DNA of 64,000 bases from Cyclobacteriaceae bacterium (GCA_016787755.1 JAEUUA010000023.1:546613-610612), one strand, 5' to 3'; shown: positions 50,080-59,057, counted from the stretch's first letter. Program-made: numbers and translations. Notes: generated by a model not told the origin, from the letters alone.

Positions 50080-50113
50080 TTAACCACAGAGTCAAAGAGA
50101 AAAACAGAGATTC
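50080..50113 (+). repeat. Dispersed 'accacagag'-type repeat fragment
   Basis: TTAACCACAGAGTCAAAGAG followed by AAAAACAGAGATTC, ending directly before the ATG at 50114. It resembles the family of scattered intergenic repeats (CACAGAG/CAAAGAG words) seen in many bacterial chromosomes. The opposite orientation of a related word is at 29361-29390. Here it forms the translation initiation region of the next gene, inside an operon. Confidence 0.45.
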
Positions 50114-51001
50114 ATGGAAATAAAGAACATCACCATAATAGGTACAGGTAATTTGGGGAGCCGGATTGGCTTACAAGCTGCGATATCTGGCTATTACGTT
50201 ATGCTCTATGACATTTCAGAATTGGCAATAGAGAAGGCAAAAACGGGTGCAGATAAAATAATTGCCCAACTTATTAAGGCCGGGTTGTTTGTTCAGGATC
50301 AAAAGAATGATGTGCTTAACAGGATTCAGTATACAACAGAAATTGAAAAGGCATTGGCGAACTGTGACTTTATCAGCGAAAGCGTAACAGAAGAACTTAG
50401 TATTAAAGAGAAAGTGTGGAAGCAACTGGGTGAACTAGCGCCTGCGAAAACAATTTTTACTACCAATACCTCTTACTTACTTCCTTCTCAGCTTGCGGAT
50501 ATTTCGGGTAGGCCGGAAAAGTTCTGTGCATTCCATTTTCACGATGTGTTTTACGCGCGGGTAGTCGATATTATGCCACATCCAGGAACTGAGTCTTCAT
50601 TAATTCCTTTGTTGGAAGAACTGGGTCGAAAGCTCAATCAGGTACCTGTAATTGTGAAAAAAGAATCGCCCGGGTACATTTTTAATTTTATGTTGATGGC
50701 ATTGATTGGTGCCGCGGGTCGACTGAAAACCAAAGACATTGCCAGCATGGAAGATATCGACCGTTCGTGGATGGTCAACTTTCACATGCCAATGGGGCCG
50801 TTTGGAATTTTGGACAGCATAGGATTAGATACTGCGTGGCATGTTGTAAAAGAGCGAGACGATGATGCCTCCCAAGCTTTCGCGAAATTGTTGAAGGAAT
50901 TTATTGATCAAGGTAAGCTTGGAGAAAAAACCGGTGAGGGCTTTTATACATATCCCAAGCCTGCTTATCGCGATGCTAGATTTTTGAAAGGAGTAGATTG
51001 A
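50114..51001 (+). CDS. 3-hydroxyacyl-CoA dehydrogenase
   Basis: 295 residues: Rossmann NAD site IIGTGNLGSRIG (8-19) with the adenine-side acid in LYDIS, FISESVTEELSIKEKVW, and the TTNTSYLLPSQLA segment, then the C-terminal 3HCDH domain with SPGYIFNFMLMALIGAAG, MGPFGILDSIGLD and GEKTGEGFYTYP. Catalytic His141 is present in FHFHD, but the residue expected to be Glu 12 later is Asp152, one residue early, so the dyad is altered. Converts 3-hydroxyacyl-CoA to 3-ketoacyl-CoA, which fits the step after enoyl-CoA hydration in the operon's pathway. Confidence 0.85.
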   Translation: MEIKNITIIGTGNLGSRIGLQAAISGYYVMLYDISELAIEKAKTGADKIIAQLIKAGLFVQDQKNDVLNRIQYTTEIEKALANCDFISESVTEELSIKEKVWKQLGELAPAKTIFTTNTSYLLPSQLADISGRPEKFCAFHFHDVFYARVVDIMPHPGTESSLIPLLEELGRKLNQVPVIVKKESPGYIFNFMLMALIGAAGRLKTKDIASMEDIDRSWMVNFHMPMGPFGILDSIGLDTAWHVVKERDDDASQAFAKLLKEFIDQGKLGEKTGEGFYTYPKPAYRDARFLKGVD

Positions 51002-51101
51002 GTCAATAGCTTGTTAAATAATCCGTCCGTGTAAATATGTTATTACACTTTGAAAGTTCCCGTGCAATCCAATATACTTGACCCCATTGACGAATAATTA
51101 T

Positions 51102-52400
51102 ATGAAAAGGATTAACCTTACCGTTCTCGCATTATTAATACTCTCCGTTGGATTCTCACAGGAATCTTTTCGAAGGTGGCGAAAGACCAACCAAGTCCGA
51201 CTCGACAAGTTTGATTTGATATTACCGCAGGTTATGCGTGAGAACAAAATAGACATGTGGATTATCATGAGTCGGGAGGGGAACTTTGATCCACTTTATT
51301 CAGAATTAGGAGAGGGCTATGTGGGCCATACGGGGTACTACATCTTTACCGATAGAGGTTCGCCCCGTATTGAAAGATCTGTTTTAGGAATAGACGGGTA
51401 TTTACTGGAGCAATCAAAGGCGTATGATTATTTCGGGTCGGAATCGGAACTGAAAGAATTTGTTGCAAAGCGCGACCCTAAGTTCATTGGACTTAATATA
51501 TCTAAAGACATCGGGGGAGCTGATGGCTTATCTTATACAGGCAGGCAAGAACTTGCCGAGATTCTGGGTAAAAAATTTGAAAGCCGCTTTGTGTCTGCAG
51601 AAAAACTTTATTCGGATTTCAGATCGCGACATGTGACTTCCGAAATCGCAGTCTTTGCCGAAGCCGGAGACTATTCCTATCAACTTGCCGAACGTGCTTT
51701 ATCTAATGAAGTAATAACACCGGGTTTGACTACTCTGGAAGATGTTGCCTGGTGGTTGAAGGAACAACTTTTCAAAAATAATTTACAATCGTCTTTTGGA
51801 ATGCCTTCTATTTATGTTACCGGCCCCAATGGTATTGAGGCCACTTCAACAGATCGCATTATCCAACGCGGAGATATACTCATGCTTGATTGGGGAGTTG
51901 GCTTAATGAATATGTACACAGACATGAAACGAATGGCCTATGTGCTAAAGGAAGGTGAAAGGGAAGTACCCAAAAGCATTCAGCACGCATTTGATCAGGC
52001 TGTAAAGGTACGATCAATCGTTACCAGCACCATTAAACCGGGCATCACGGCTCAACAAAATATGGATAACATTTACAAAGCATTGCAAGGTGCCGGGTAT
52101 GGCCGCATTGAATTCAACAAACCGAATGCCGATGATAAAACGGATGTGATCATTGGGTGCCATTCAGTAGGGGATTGGGGTCATGGCACAGGTCCCTCCA
52201 TTGCTCACTTCAATCCGGTTCAGCTTACCTATATGATCAAGCCCACTAATTTATTGTCCATTGAATTGTTTGCGTATACACGCATTCCTGAATGGGGCGG
52301 AAAGAAGTTGCGCATTCCGTTGGAGGATGATGCCATCGTTACCGATCGTGGTGTTGAGTGGATCTATCCGGTAAATCAACGTGTGTTATTGATAAAATAG
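51102..52400 (+). CDS. Exported M24 family metallopeptidase (Xaa-Pro aminopeptidase-like)
   Basis: 432 residues from ATG 51102, which gives a signal peptide (MKRINLTVLALLILSVGFSQ). The 'pita-bread' metal site is complete: D263 and D274 (MLDWG, MYTDMKR), H361 (GHGTGP), E388 (SIELFAY) and E408 (PLEDDAIV), matching the M24 order. An N-terminal creatinase-like domain (about 30-170) precedes it. It should cleave an N-terminal residue next to proline in the periplasm or outside the cell. It is followed by an exported S9 peptidase (52 bases), suggesting joint peptide breakdown. Confidence 0.85.
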   Translation: MKRINLTVLALLILSVGFSQESFRRWRKTNQVRLDKFDLILPQVMRENKIDMWIIMSREGNFDPLYSELGEGYVGHTGYYIFTDRGSPRIERSVLGIDGYLLEQSKAYDYFGSESELKEFVAKRDPKFIGLNISKDIGGADGLSYTGRQELAEILGKKFESRFVSAEKLYSDFRSRHVTSEIAVFAEAGDYSYQLAERALSNEVITPGLTTLEDVAWWLKEQLFKNNLQSSFGMPSIYVTGPNGIEATSTDRIIQRGDILMLDWGVGLMNMYTDMKRMAYVLKEGEREVPKSIQHAFDQAVKVRSIVTSTIKPGITAQQNMDNIYKALQGAGYGRIEFNKPNADDKTDVIIGCHSVGDWGHGTGPSIAHFNPVQLTYMIKPTNLLSIELFAYTRIPEWGGKKLRIPLEDDAIVTDRGVEWIYPVNQRVLLIK

Positions 52401-52452
52401 TTTTACCTATTTCTTTTACTTTAGATGCTAGATCATATTTATAAATTCTCCC

Positions 52453-54453
52453 ATGAAAAAACTGTTCCTACTCCCTTTACTTTTTGTCGCGTTCTCTTCA
52501 GTTGCTCAGCGCGGTATCACACCCTCTGATATCTATAGAATGCGTTCCATCAGCGACCCACAAGTTTCGCCTGATGGAAAATGGGTTTCTTATGTTTTAT
52601 CCGCACCCGATTCGGTAAAAGATAAATCCGACACGGATATCTGGATGATTAGTTGGGATGGGAAAGAATCCGTTAAGCTTACCGCGAGCAAGGAACGTGA
52701 AAGCAAACCCCGGTGGACTCCCGATGGAAAATATTTAACCTTTCTCTCATCGCGTTATGAAACCAAGAAATCACAAATCTGGCGTATGGATCGTAGAGGA
52801 GGCGAAGCAGAGAAATTAACTGATCTGAAATACAGCATCAGTGATTATGTGTGGAGTCCGGATTCAAAAAAAATTGCGTTAATTATAAAAGATCAGGAAT
52901 CGAAAGAAGAGGAAGAGAAAAAGGATAAGACAGCCAAGCCGATTATGATTGATCGGTATCACTTCAAAGCTGATGGAGATGGCTACCTCGAGCGCAAACG
53001 CAATCACGTGTATGTGTTTGATGTGGAAACAAAAAAACTGGATACGCTTACCACAGGAGATTATGATGCGAGTAATCCGGTTTGGTCACCCGATAGCAAA
53101 AAGATTTTGTTTGTGAGCAATCGTACACCTGATCCAGATCGCAATGGCAACAGCGACTTGTGGGTGATGGAGGCAAAGAAAGGATCGCCTTTAAAACAAT
53201 TAACTACGTGGGCCGATACGGACAATAATCCCGCATGGAGTCCCGATGGAAAATGGATTGCTTATCTGAAATCCCAAACTGTTGAGTACGATATTTATGA
53301 TCAACCACAAATCGCAATCGTTCCAGCTGAAGGCGGTACGCCAAAAATTCTCAACGCAACATTAGATCGTGATGTGTCTGCTCCGCATTGGGCTGCCGAC
53401 AGTAAATCTGTATGGGTTACGGTGGAAGATGATCGAAGAAGTCATGTTACTTCATTTGATCTCGATGGAAACAAAAAAGTAATTACAAGCGGAGATCGTG
53501 TTTTTCATTCGCTTCAACGTGGAGCGGCCGATACTTGGGTCTCTATCAGTAGTGATCCGATGACGGCCAATGAAATTTTTGTAATTGAAAATGCAACGGC
53601 ACGCAGACTTACTCATATTCATGATGAGTTTTTAAAGCCATTAAAGCTCGCGACAGTAGAAGCCTTTAATTCCAAAAGCAAAGATGGAACTACGGTAGGG
53701 AATTTTCTCTTTTGGCCAACAGGCCAACCAAAAGATCAAAAGCTTCCGTTGATTATGTGGATACATGGTGGGCCTACTTCGCAGGATGATTTTGGTTTTG
53801 ATTTGATTCCTCAGATTTTAGCAGCACAAGGATATGCGGTGGCTACTGTAAACTATCGAGGCAGTAATGGGCGCGGACTTGCTTTCAGCAAAGCGATTTC
53901 TGCCGACTGGGGAAATAAAGAAGTGGTTGATATTTTGGGCGCGACTGATCATCTGATCAAAATAGGGAAAGCAGATCCCAATAAATTAGGGATTGGCGGT
54001 TGGAGTTATGGTGGTATTCTTACTGATTATGTTACCGTTACAGATCCACGCTTTAAAGCTGCTGCCAGTGGTGCAGGCAGTGCCATGCAATTAGCTATGT
54101 ATGGAACTGATCAATACACTGTTCAATATGAAACAGAATTAGGTGTGCCGTGGAAGAATATGGAAAAGTGGATGAAAGTATCCTATCCATTTTTGAATGT
54201 GGAGAAAATAAAAGCACCTACCCTTTATATGGTAGGGGAAGAAGATTTTAATGTGCCCGCTGCCGGCAGCGAACAAATGTATCAAGCCCTAAAATCATTA
54301 GGAGTGCCTACGCAGTTTATTGTTTATCCCGAACAAAATCATGGGCTTGCTGTTCCCAGCTATCAGAAAGATCGCTACACGCGATATATAGACTGGTTTG
54401 GTAAATACCTAAAAGCGGATACCATGAATGAGAAGTTGCCGGTAAAGAAGTAG
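52453..54453 (+). CDS. Exported S9 family prolyl oligopeptidase-like peptidase
   Basis: 666 residues: signal peptide (MKKLFLLPLLFVAFSSVAQ), an N-terminal WD40/PD40 beta-propeller (repeated SPDGKWVSYV, TPDGKYLTFLS, SPDSKKIALI, SPDSKKILFVSN, SPDGKWIAYLKS) and a C-terminal alpha/beta-hydrolase domain. Catalytic Ser518 (GGWSYGG), Asp598 (GEEDFNVP) and His630 (EQNHGL) are intact. Of the DPP-IV/acylaminoacyl-peptidase branch; it should hydrolyse short peptides from their N-termini outside the cytoplasm. No lipobox. Convergent with the aldo/keto reductase. Confidence 0.92.
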   Translation: MKKLFLLPLLFVAFSSVAQRGITPSDIYRMRSISDPQVSPDGKWVSYVLSAPDSVKDKSDTDIWMISWDGKESVKLTASKERESKPRWTPDGKYLTFLSSRYETKKSQIWRMDRRGGEAEKLTDLKYSISDYVWSPDSKKIALIIKDQESKEEEEKKDKTAKPIMIDRYHFKADGDGYLERKRNHVYVFDVETKKLDTLTTGDYDASNPVWSPDSKKILFVSNRTPDPDRNGNSDLWVMEAKKGSPLKQLTTWADTDNNPAWSPDGKWIAYLKSQTVEYDIYDQPQIAIVPAEGGTPKILNATLDRDVSAPHWAADSKSVWVTVEDDRRSHVTSFDLDGNKKVITSGDRVFHSLQRGAADTWVSISSDPMTANEIFVIENATARRLTHIHDEFLKPLKLATVEAFNSKSKDGTTVGNFLFWPTGQPKDQKLPLIMWIHGGPTSQDDFGFDLIPQILAAQGYAVATVNYRGSNGRGLAFSKAISADWGNKEVVDILGATDHLIKIGKADPNKLGIGGWSYGGILTDYVTVTDPRFKAAASGAGSAMQLAMYGTDQYTVQYETELGVPWKNMEKWMKVSYPFLNVEKIKAPTLYMVGEEDFNVPAAGSEQMYQALKSLGVPTQFIVYPEQNHGLAVPSYQKDRYTRYIDWFGKYLKADTMNEKLPVKK

Positions 54454-54515
54454 CAGCATCCGTTTCTAGGCAGGCAAACGGAAAGGTTCCTTAAATGTGA
54501 GTAAGTAAAAGTGAT

Positions 54516-55331
54516 TTATAGGAATCCCATCGGATCATCCACAACCCGGAAGTTCTCATTGAATGAATTGATTATCGCCATGTCAGCATTGGAGATGTGA
54601 AAATTAAATACATCAAAATTTTCTTTCAGCCGGATAGGATTTGAAGATTTTGGAATGGTTGATACACCTAACTGCAGCGCCCAACGTAGAATAATCTGAG
54701 CTTGTGTTTTTCCATACTTTTGAGCCATCGCAATGAGTTTTTGATCAGTAAATCGCTGACCACGGACTAAAGGCGTATAGGCTTGCAACTGAATGTTTTT
54801 TCTTTTGCATTCATTCAGCAGATCATCAAGAAACAGATAGGGGCTAAACTCTACCTGATCAACCGCGGGAGTTATTTTGCTGTATGATTCGAGCTCAGTC
54901 AAGAAAGGAATGAGGTAGTTGGCAACGCCAATAGCTCGCACGCGTTTATCGGCATACAATTTTTCAAGGGCATACCAGGTTTCTTTGCGTGTTTTTTTAA
55001 TAGGCCAATGCACGAGATACAAATCAATATATTCGCAATTGAGCTTTTTACTGCTCTCTTCAAAGGCACGAAGCGTGTTGTCATACCCTTGGTCGCCATC
55101 AGCCACCTTAGTAGTAAGAAAGATTTCTTTGCGTGGCACAGCACTCGAGCGAATTGCATGGCCAATCTCGGTTTCATTTTTATACATCGTGGCCGTATCA
55201 ATCAGCCGATAACCAATTTCTATCGCATTGGACACCGCTTCTTCCGCTTCGCGGTGATACATATCATATACACCTAACCCCAACAATGGCATGGTAATAC
55301 CATTGTTGAGTGTTGAGAACAATTGTTTCAT
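54516..55331 (-). CDS. Aldo/keto reductase
   Basis: 271 residues, monomeric (beta/alpha)8 barrel oxidoreductase using NADPH. Catalytic tetrad: Asp and Tyr in YRLIDTATMYKNE, Lys in FLTTKVADG, His in LYLVHWP; cofactor site at ALQLGVSTIPKSSNPIRLKEN. It reduces an aldehyde or ketone, substrate unknown. It lies one base behind the PhyH gene on the same strand, so the two are one unit, and both are divergent from the AraC/symporter pair. Confidence 0.9.
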   Translation of the reverse strand: MKQLFSTLNNGITMPLLGLGVYDMYHREAEEAVSNAIEIGYRLIDTATMYKNETEIGHAIRSSAVPRKEIFLTTKVADGDQGYDNTLRAFEESSKKLNCEYIDLYLVHWPIKKTRKETWYALEKLYADKRVRAIGVANYLIPFLTELESYSKITPAVDQVEFSPYLFLDDLLNECKRKNIQLQAYTPLVRGQRFTDQKLIAMAQKYGKTQAQIILRWALQLGVSTIPKSSNPIRLKENFDVFNFHISNADMAIINSFNENFRVVDDPMGFL

Positions 55332-55332
55332 C

Positions 55333-56310
55333 TTACCACTTTTCCAGTCCTAATAATTTCTTCCCCAAGGGTGTGAGTTCGGCTTGTTTGTATTTTGTTT
55401 GCTCCCAGTTGCGAGGATCGCCAGGAAAAGCATACCCATCGGGGGCAATCCGATTGCGCCATGAATTAATTCTCCATTCACGCATCGCTTCATTGTCTTC
55501 TTCAGCCGGCATCATGGATATGTATTGTGCCATGCGCACTTTGTTACCCGAGTTATTGGGGCGAATGCCGTGAGGTTGTGTGCTGTTGAAGATCAAAAGA
55601 TCGCCTGCCTCCATCTTTACTTTCACTAATTCAAAACCTGTGATGTCTGGTTTGAAATGATCTCGATCTTCAGGTTGAGTAAGTTTCCAGGTATCGTAGG
55701 TTCGAAATAATTCCGGAAGACATTGAAAGCCACCCATATTCTCATCAGTCTGATCAGCCAATGCTAAAACTCCCTGAACATTTTGTGGTTTTGTTTCGGG
55801 ATCATAATCCCAATGAATAAATCCCTTATACTCGTACCCCGGGCGAATGGGTAAATTCAAATTTGCACGATCGATCGTACACCACAATTTTTCTGTTCCC
55901 CAGATATCCACAAATGCATCATATACTTTTTGAACAGAACGGTTATCCCATAGGTATTGATGATTATAGATTTCCACCATGCCTGTGTTGGCGAGCTCTT
56001 TCATTTTCATTTCTGCGCGTGGTGGTGCATACCAGGTTGTCTCATCGTTAGGATCTTTCTCCTCAAACTCCCACAGCAGCTTGGCTAATCGCTCACAGTT
56101 TTCTTTCGGCACGGCATTCTTGACTACAATGTATCCGTTATGTTTCCAAAATTTCCAGTCATCTTCGGATAATACACGAAGCGGTTGGTTTTCAGGGCGA
56201 TCATTTAATTTAATTTTACTTGAAGTGGCTGTTGAAGGATTTCCGGGAATCTCCTTATGATTTTGATTGGGAGCCATTGTTGGGGCCATAGTAGCAGGAT
56301 TCTTTTCCAT
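55333..56310 (-). CDS. Phytanoyl-CoA dioxygenase (PhyH) family protein
   Basis: 325 residues. Fe(II)/2-oxoglutarate dioxygenase with the iron triad H166, D168 (FIHWDYD) and H247 (QPHGIRPN) and an Arg just after, which should bind 2-oxoglutarate. WEFEEKDPNDETTWY and GGFQCLPELFRTYD are family-like. The first 45 residues (Met/Pro/Asn-rich, starting MEKNPATMAPTMAPN) look like a low-complexity extension; Met12 is an alternative start. Substrates of bacterial PhyH proteins vary widely (lipids, sugars, amino acids). Overlapping context with an SGLT-like symporter hints at a sugar- or polyol-derived substrate. Confidence 0.85.
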   Translation of the reverse strand: MEKNPATMAPTMAPNQNHKEIPGNPSTATSSKIKLNDRPENQPLRVLSEDDWKFWKHNGYIVVKNAVPKENCERLAKLLWEFEEKDPNDETTWYAPPRAEMKMKELANTGMVEIYNHQYLWDNRSVQKVYDAFVDIWGTEKLWCTIDRANLNLPIRPGYEYKGFIHWDYDPETKPQNVQGVLALADQTDENMGGFQCLPELFRTYDTWKLTQPEDRDHFKPDITGFELVKVKMEAGDLLIFNSTQPHGIRPNNSGNKVRMAQYISMMPAEEDNEAMREWRINSWRNRIAPDGYAFPGDPRNWEQTKYKQAELTPLGKKLLGLEKW

Positions 56311-56332
56311 AATCTGTCTTGTTTTGTTGAGT

Positions 56333-56340
56333 CAAATGTA
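56333..56340 (-). promoter_or_regulatory. Candidate -7 box for the PhyH/aldo-keto reductase unit
   Basis: TACATTTG on the minus strand, exact TAnnTTTG, 22 bases before the ATG at 56310. Confidence 0.4.
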
Positions 56341-56389
56341 TTCTGGTCAAAACCTTCAAAATTATCCCTGAGTTGCCAATTTTTGTGCT

Positions 56390-56420
56390 GTATTGATATT
56401 TTATCTATAGTATTGATATT
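56390..56420. promoter_or_regulatory. Direct-repeat operator candidate for the AraC-family regulator
   Basis: GTATTGATATT occurs twice, exactly, at 56390-56400 and 56410-56420, a 20-base period (two helical turns). AraC-type regulators bind such tandem half-sites. It lies 35 bases before the regulator's start codon and about 50 bases behind the -7 box of the divergent PhyH gene. Confidence 0.5.
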
Positions 56421-56454
56421 ATAAGTACATTCATGGTGAAAAATACAAGTATTA

Positions 56455-57309
56455 ATGAAGATCAAATTAGAAAAAGTGCAACCTGATGATGGAAGTTCTT
56501 TCCGGATTTTGAAAAACCCCCGGCTTAATGAACTCTTCTATTGGCATTATCACCCTGAATATGAATTGATTTTTATTGCTGGCTCGGATGGCACTCGTCA
56601 CATCGGAGATCACATCTCAATCTTTAAAGGTAGCGATCTGGTGTTTATGGGACCAAACATTCCCCACTTGAATTTTGATTTTGGTATTCGCACGGAGTAC
56701 GAAAAAATTGTGATCCAGTTACAGGAAGATTTCTTGCAAAAAGCCTTGTCAGACATTCCTGAATTATCCGACATCCGATTACTTTTTTCAAAAGCCCGCA
56801 GAGCCATCGCCTTTAATGGAGAAACCAAACGCGTAGTGGGTGAAAAATTAAAAGAAATGATTCAGCGGAATCACTTCCGCCAATGGATTCTGTTGTTAGA
56901 AATTTTTCAACTCTTGGCCACCAGTAGCGAAAACGAAGTGCTTAATATTCCCCCCATAGAGCCTAACTATAACTTGAAGGAACAACAGCGTATCAAAAAG
57001 ATCTATCGTTTTGTAGAAGAGCATTATCACGAAAAGGTAGATGTTCAGGATGTGGTAAACCTGTGTAATTTATCAATGCCTGCCTTTTGTCGTTACTTTA
57101 AGCGCATGACCAACATGACGTTCACAGAATTTCTAAATCAGTATCGGATAAATCAGGCCAAGAAATTATTATTAAAAAACTATAATGTAAGTGAAGCCTG
57201 TTTTGAAAGCGGATTTACCAACTTGCCGCATTTCAACAAGACCTTTAATAAGTACGCAAAAGAAAATCCGATGCATTTCAAGAAACGTCATGTGCATGCA
57301 CATAATTAA
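56455..57309 (+). CDS. AraC-family transcriptional regulator with cupin sensor
   Basis: 284 residues: N-terminal cupin-like sensor (about 25-100, with YWHYHPEYELIFIAGSDGTRHIGDH in part and GPNIPHLNFDF), then two C-terminal helix-turn-helix motifs (about 195-280, VDVQDVVNLCNLSMPAFCRYFKR and VSEACFESGFTNLPHFNKTFNKYAKENP in part). Cupin-sensor AraC proteins often bind a sugar. It should control its own unit and the symporter 34 bases downstream, and perhaps the divergent PhyH/reductase genes, through the GTATTGATATT direct repeats. Confidence 0.9.
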   Translation: MKIKLEKVQPDDGSSFRILKNPRLNELFYWHYHPEYELIFIAGSDGTRHIGDHISIFKGSDLVFMGPNIPHLNFDFGIRTEYEKIVIQLQEDFLQKALSDIPELSDIRLLFSKARRAIAFNGETKRVVGEKLKEMIQRNHFRQWILLLEIFQLLATSSENEVLNIPPIEPNYNLKEQQRIKKIYRFVEEHYHEKVDVQDVVNLCNLSMPAFCRYFKRMTNMTFTEFLNQYRINQAKKLLLKNYNVSEACFESGFTNLPHFNKTFNKYAKENPMHFKKRHVHAHN

Positions 57310-57343
57310 ACAATCGTGAACGACCTAAATCCAACACTCATCT

Positions 57344-59029
57344 ATGATTTCAAATCTAAGCGCCATCGATCTTATTATAGTAGGAGCCTATTTTGGTGTA
57401 GTCTTTTATATCGCTCGATGGGCCACGCTTAGGCGAAAACATAGCCATAGCGACACAGCGTCAGCTGATTATTTTTTGTCGGGCAAGAGTGAAGGCTGGT
57501 TTGTAATTGGTGCTGCTCTCTTCGCTTCCAATGTAGGTTCGGAAATTATTCTGGGGCTTTCCGGTTCTGGCGCGCGAGCTGATATGCCCAATGCTCAATT
57601 TGAAATACTTGCATCGCTTGTATTAATTATACTTGGATGGGTGTTCGTTCCATTTTATTTAAGGACCAATGTTTACACCATGCCTCAGTTTTTAGAACTT
57701 CGATATTCACTCGCAGCCCGAACCTATCTTTCAGTAGTCTCAATCTTAGCCTATGTACTTACTAAAATTTCATTAATCATTTTTTCAGGCGCATTAATCT
57801 TTGATATGTTCGGAATTCCTTTTTGGACGGGGGCAATCATCATCGTCTTATCTACTGGTTTATATACTGTCCTCGGTGGATTGACTGCTGTAATTTATAC
57901 AGATTTGATTCAAACGATTATTCTCTTAATAGGAACTATCGCGGTAACATTCTTTGGTCTGCATGCATTGGGTGGCTGGCATGAAATGACTCAAACTTTA
58001 GCGGATGCCAGCGTTCAATCCGGCAGCCCAAGTCCTGAGAGATTCTTCAATATGTGGCGACCCATTTCCGATACAGAATATCCGTGGACGGGAATGCTTT
58101 TTGGCGCACCGATTCTTGGCGTGTGGTATTGGTGCACAGATCAATTTATTGTTCAGAAAGTGTTGTCTGCAAAAGATATTAGTCAGGCACGCAAAGGGAC
58201 TTTGTTTGCAGGCTTTTTAAAACTTCTTCCCGTATTTATTTTTCTAATGCCTGGTATCATCGCTTTTGCATTGGCTCAAAAAGGAATGCTTTCATTTTCA
58301 TTGGACAATCCGGATCAGGCCATGCCAGCCATGATTACTACACTGCTTCCTGTAGGATTAAAAGGTCTTGCAATCGCTGCCCTGCTTGCTGCCTTGATGA
58401 GTTCATTATCATCGGCATTTAATTCATCATCTACCCTTATAACCATTGATTTTTACAAGAGATACAACCCACAGGCTACTGAAAAAAAATTGGTGTTGGT
58501 GGGCCAACTTGCAACGGTTGTATTGGTAGTAGTGAGCTTGAGTTGGATTCCATTTATGAAAACCTTGATGGGAGGGGGAATGTTTCACTACTTACAAAGT
58601 ATCCAGGCGTATATTTCTCCGCCCATTGCAGCAGTCTTTTTGTTGGGCCTTTTTATCAAGCGTATCAATGCTCGCGGAGCCATTGTTTCTTTATGGGTGG
58701 GATTTGTGTTGGGCGTGTCGCGTCTGATAACCGAGTTTATGGCAAAGGAGGGGTTAATCATTATTGAAAAGGGAAGTTTTTTGCAGGCTATGCTATCGAT
58801 TAATTTTCTTCACTATGCACTATTTCTCTTTTTGTTTTGCGCTGCAATCCTTATACTGGTAAGTCTGACAGCTCCTCAACAATCGGAAGAGCAATTGAAA
58901 TTAGTTACATATAAACGAGTGCCTTCTGTTAAGGGTGATCGGTATACGCTAGATTTTTGGCTCACCTTACTATTAATTGGATGTGTTGGGCTGCTATGGA
59001 TATTATTTAGCCCTTGGGGGATTGCTTAA
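57344..59029 (+). CDS. Sodium:solute symporter (SSS/SGLT-like)
   Basis: 561 residues with about 14 hydrophobic segments. SGLT-type marks: DYFLSGKSEGWFVIGAALFASNVGSE (Na+-site ASN-VGS motif about residue 55-60), GWVFVPFYLRTNVYTMPQFLELR, LTKISLIIFSGALIF, YTVLGGLTAVIYTDLIQT and the later SSLSSAFNSSSTL Na+2 site. The relation to SGLT/vSGLT points to a sugar or polyol as substrate. It follows the AraC gene, so it is likely regulator-controlled. Confidence 0.9.
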   Translation: MISNLSAIDLIIVGAYFGVVFYIARWATLRRKHSHSDTASADYFLSGKSEGWFVIGAALFASNVGSEIILGLSGSGARADMPNAQFEILASLVLIILGWVFVPFYLRTNVYTMPQFLELRYSLAARTYLSVVSILAYVLTKISLIIFSGALIFDMFGIPFWTGAIIIVLSTGLYTVLGGLTAVIYTDLIQTIILLIGTIAVTFFGLHALGGWHEMTQTLADASVQSGSPSPERFFNMWRPISDTEYPWTGMLFGAPILGVWYWCTDQFIVQKVLSAKDISQARKGTLFAGFLKLLPVFIFLMPGIIAFALAQKGMLSFSLDNPDQAMPAMITTLLPVGLKGLAIAALLAALMSSLSSAFNSSSTLITIDFYKRYNPQATEKKLVLVGQLATVVLVVVSLSWIPFMKTLMGGGMFHYLQSIQAYISPPIAAVFLLGLFIKRINARGAIVSLWVGFVLGVSRLITEFMAKEGLIIIEKGSFLQAMLSINFLHYALFLFLFCAAILILVSLTAPQQSEEQLKLVTYKRVPSVKGDRYTLDFWLTLLLIGCVGLLWILFSPWGIA

Positions 59030-59057
59030 TTCTTCTTTAAAAAAGTAACAAAATGAA

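Noticed and set aside
54454..54515. CCGTTT/AAACGG hairpin between convergent genes as a terminator
   Set aside because: Short six-base stem with a large loop and no T run on either strand.
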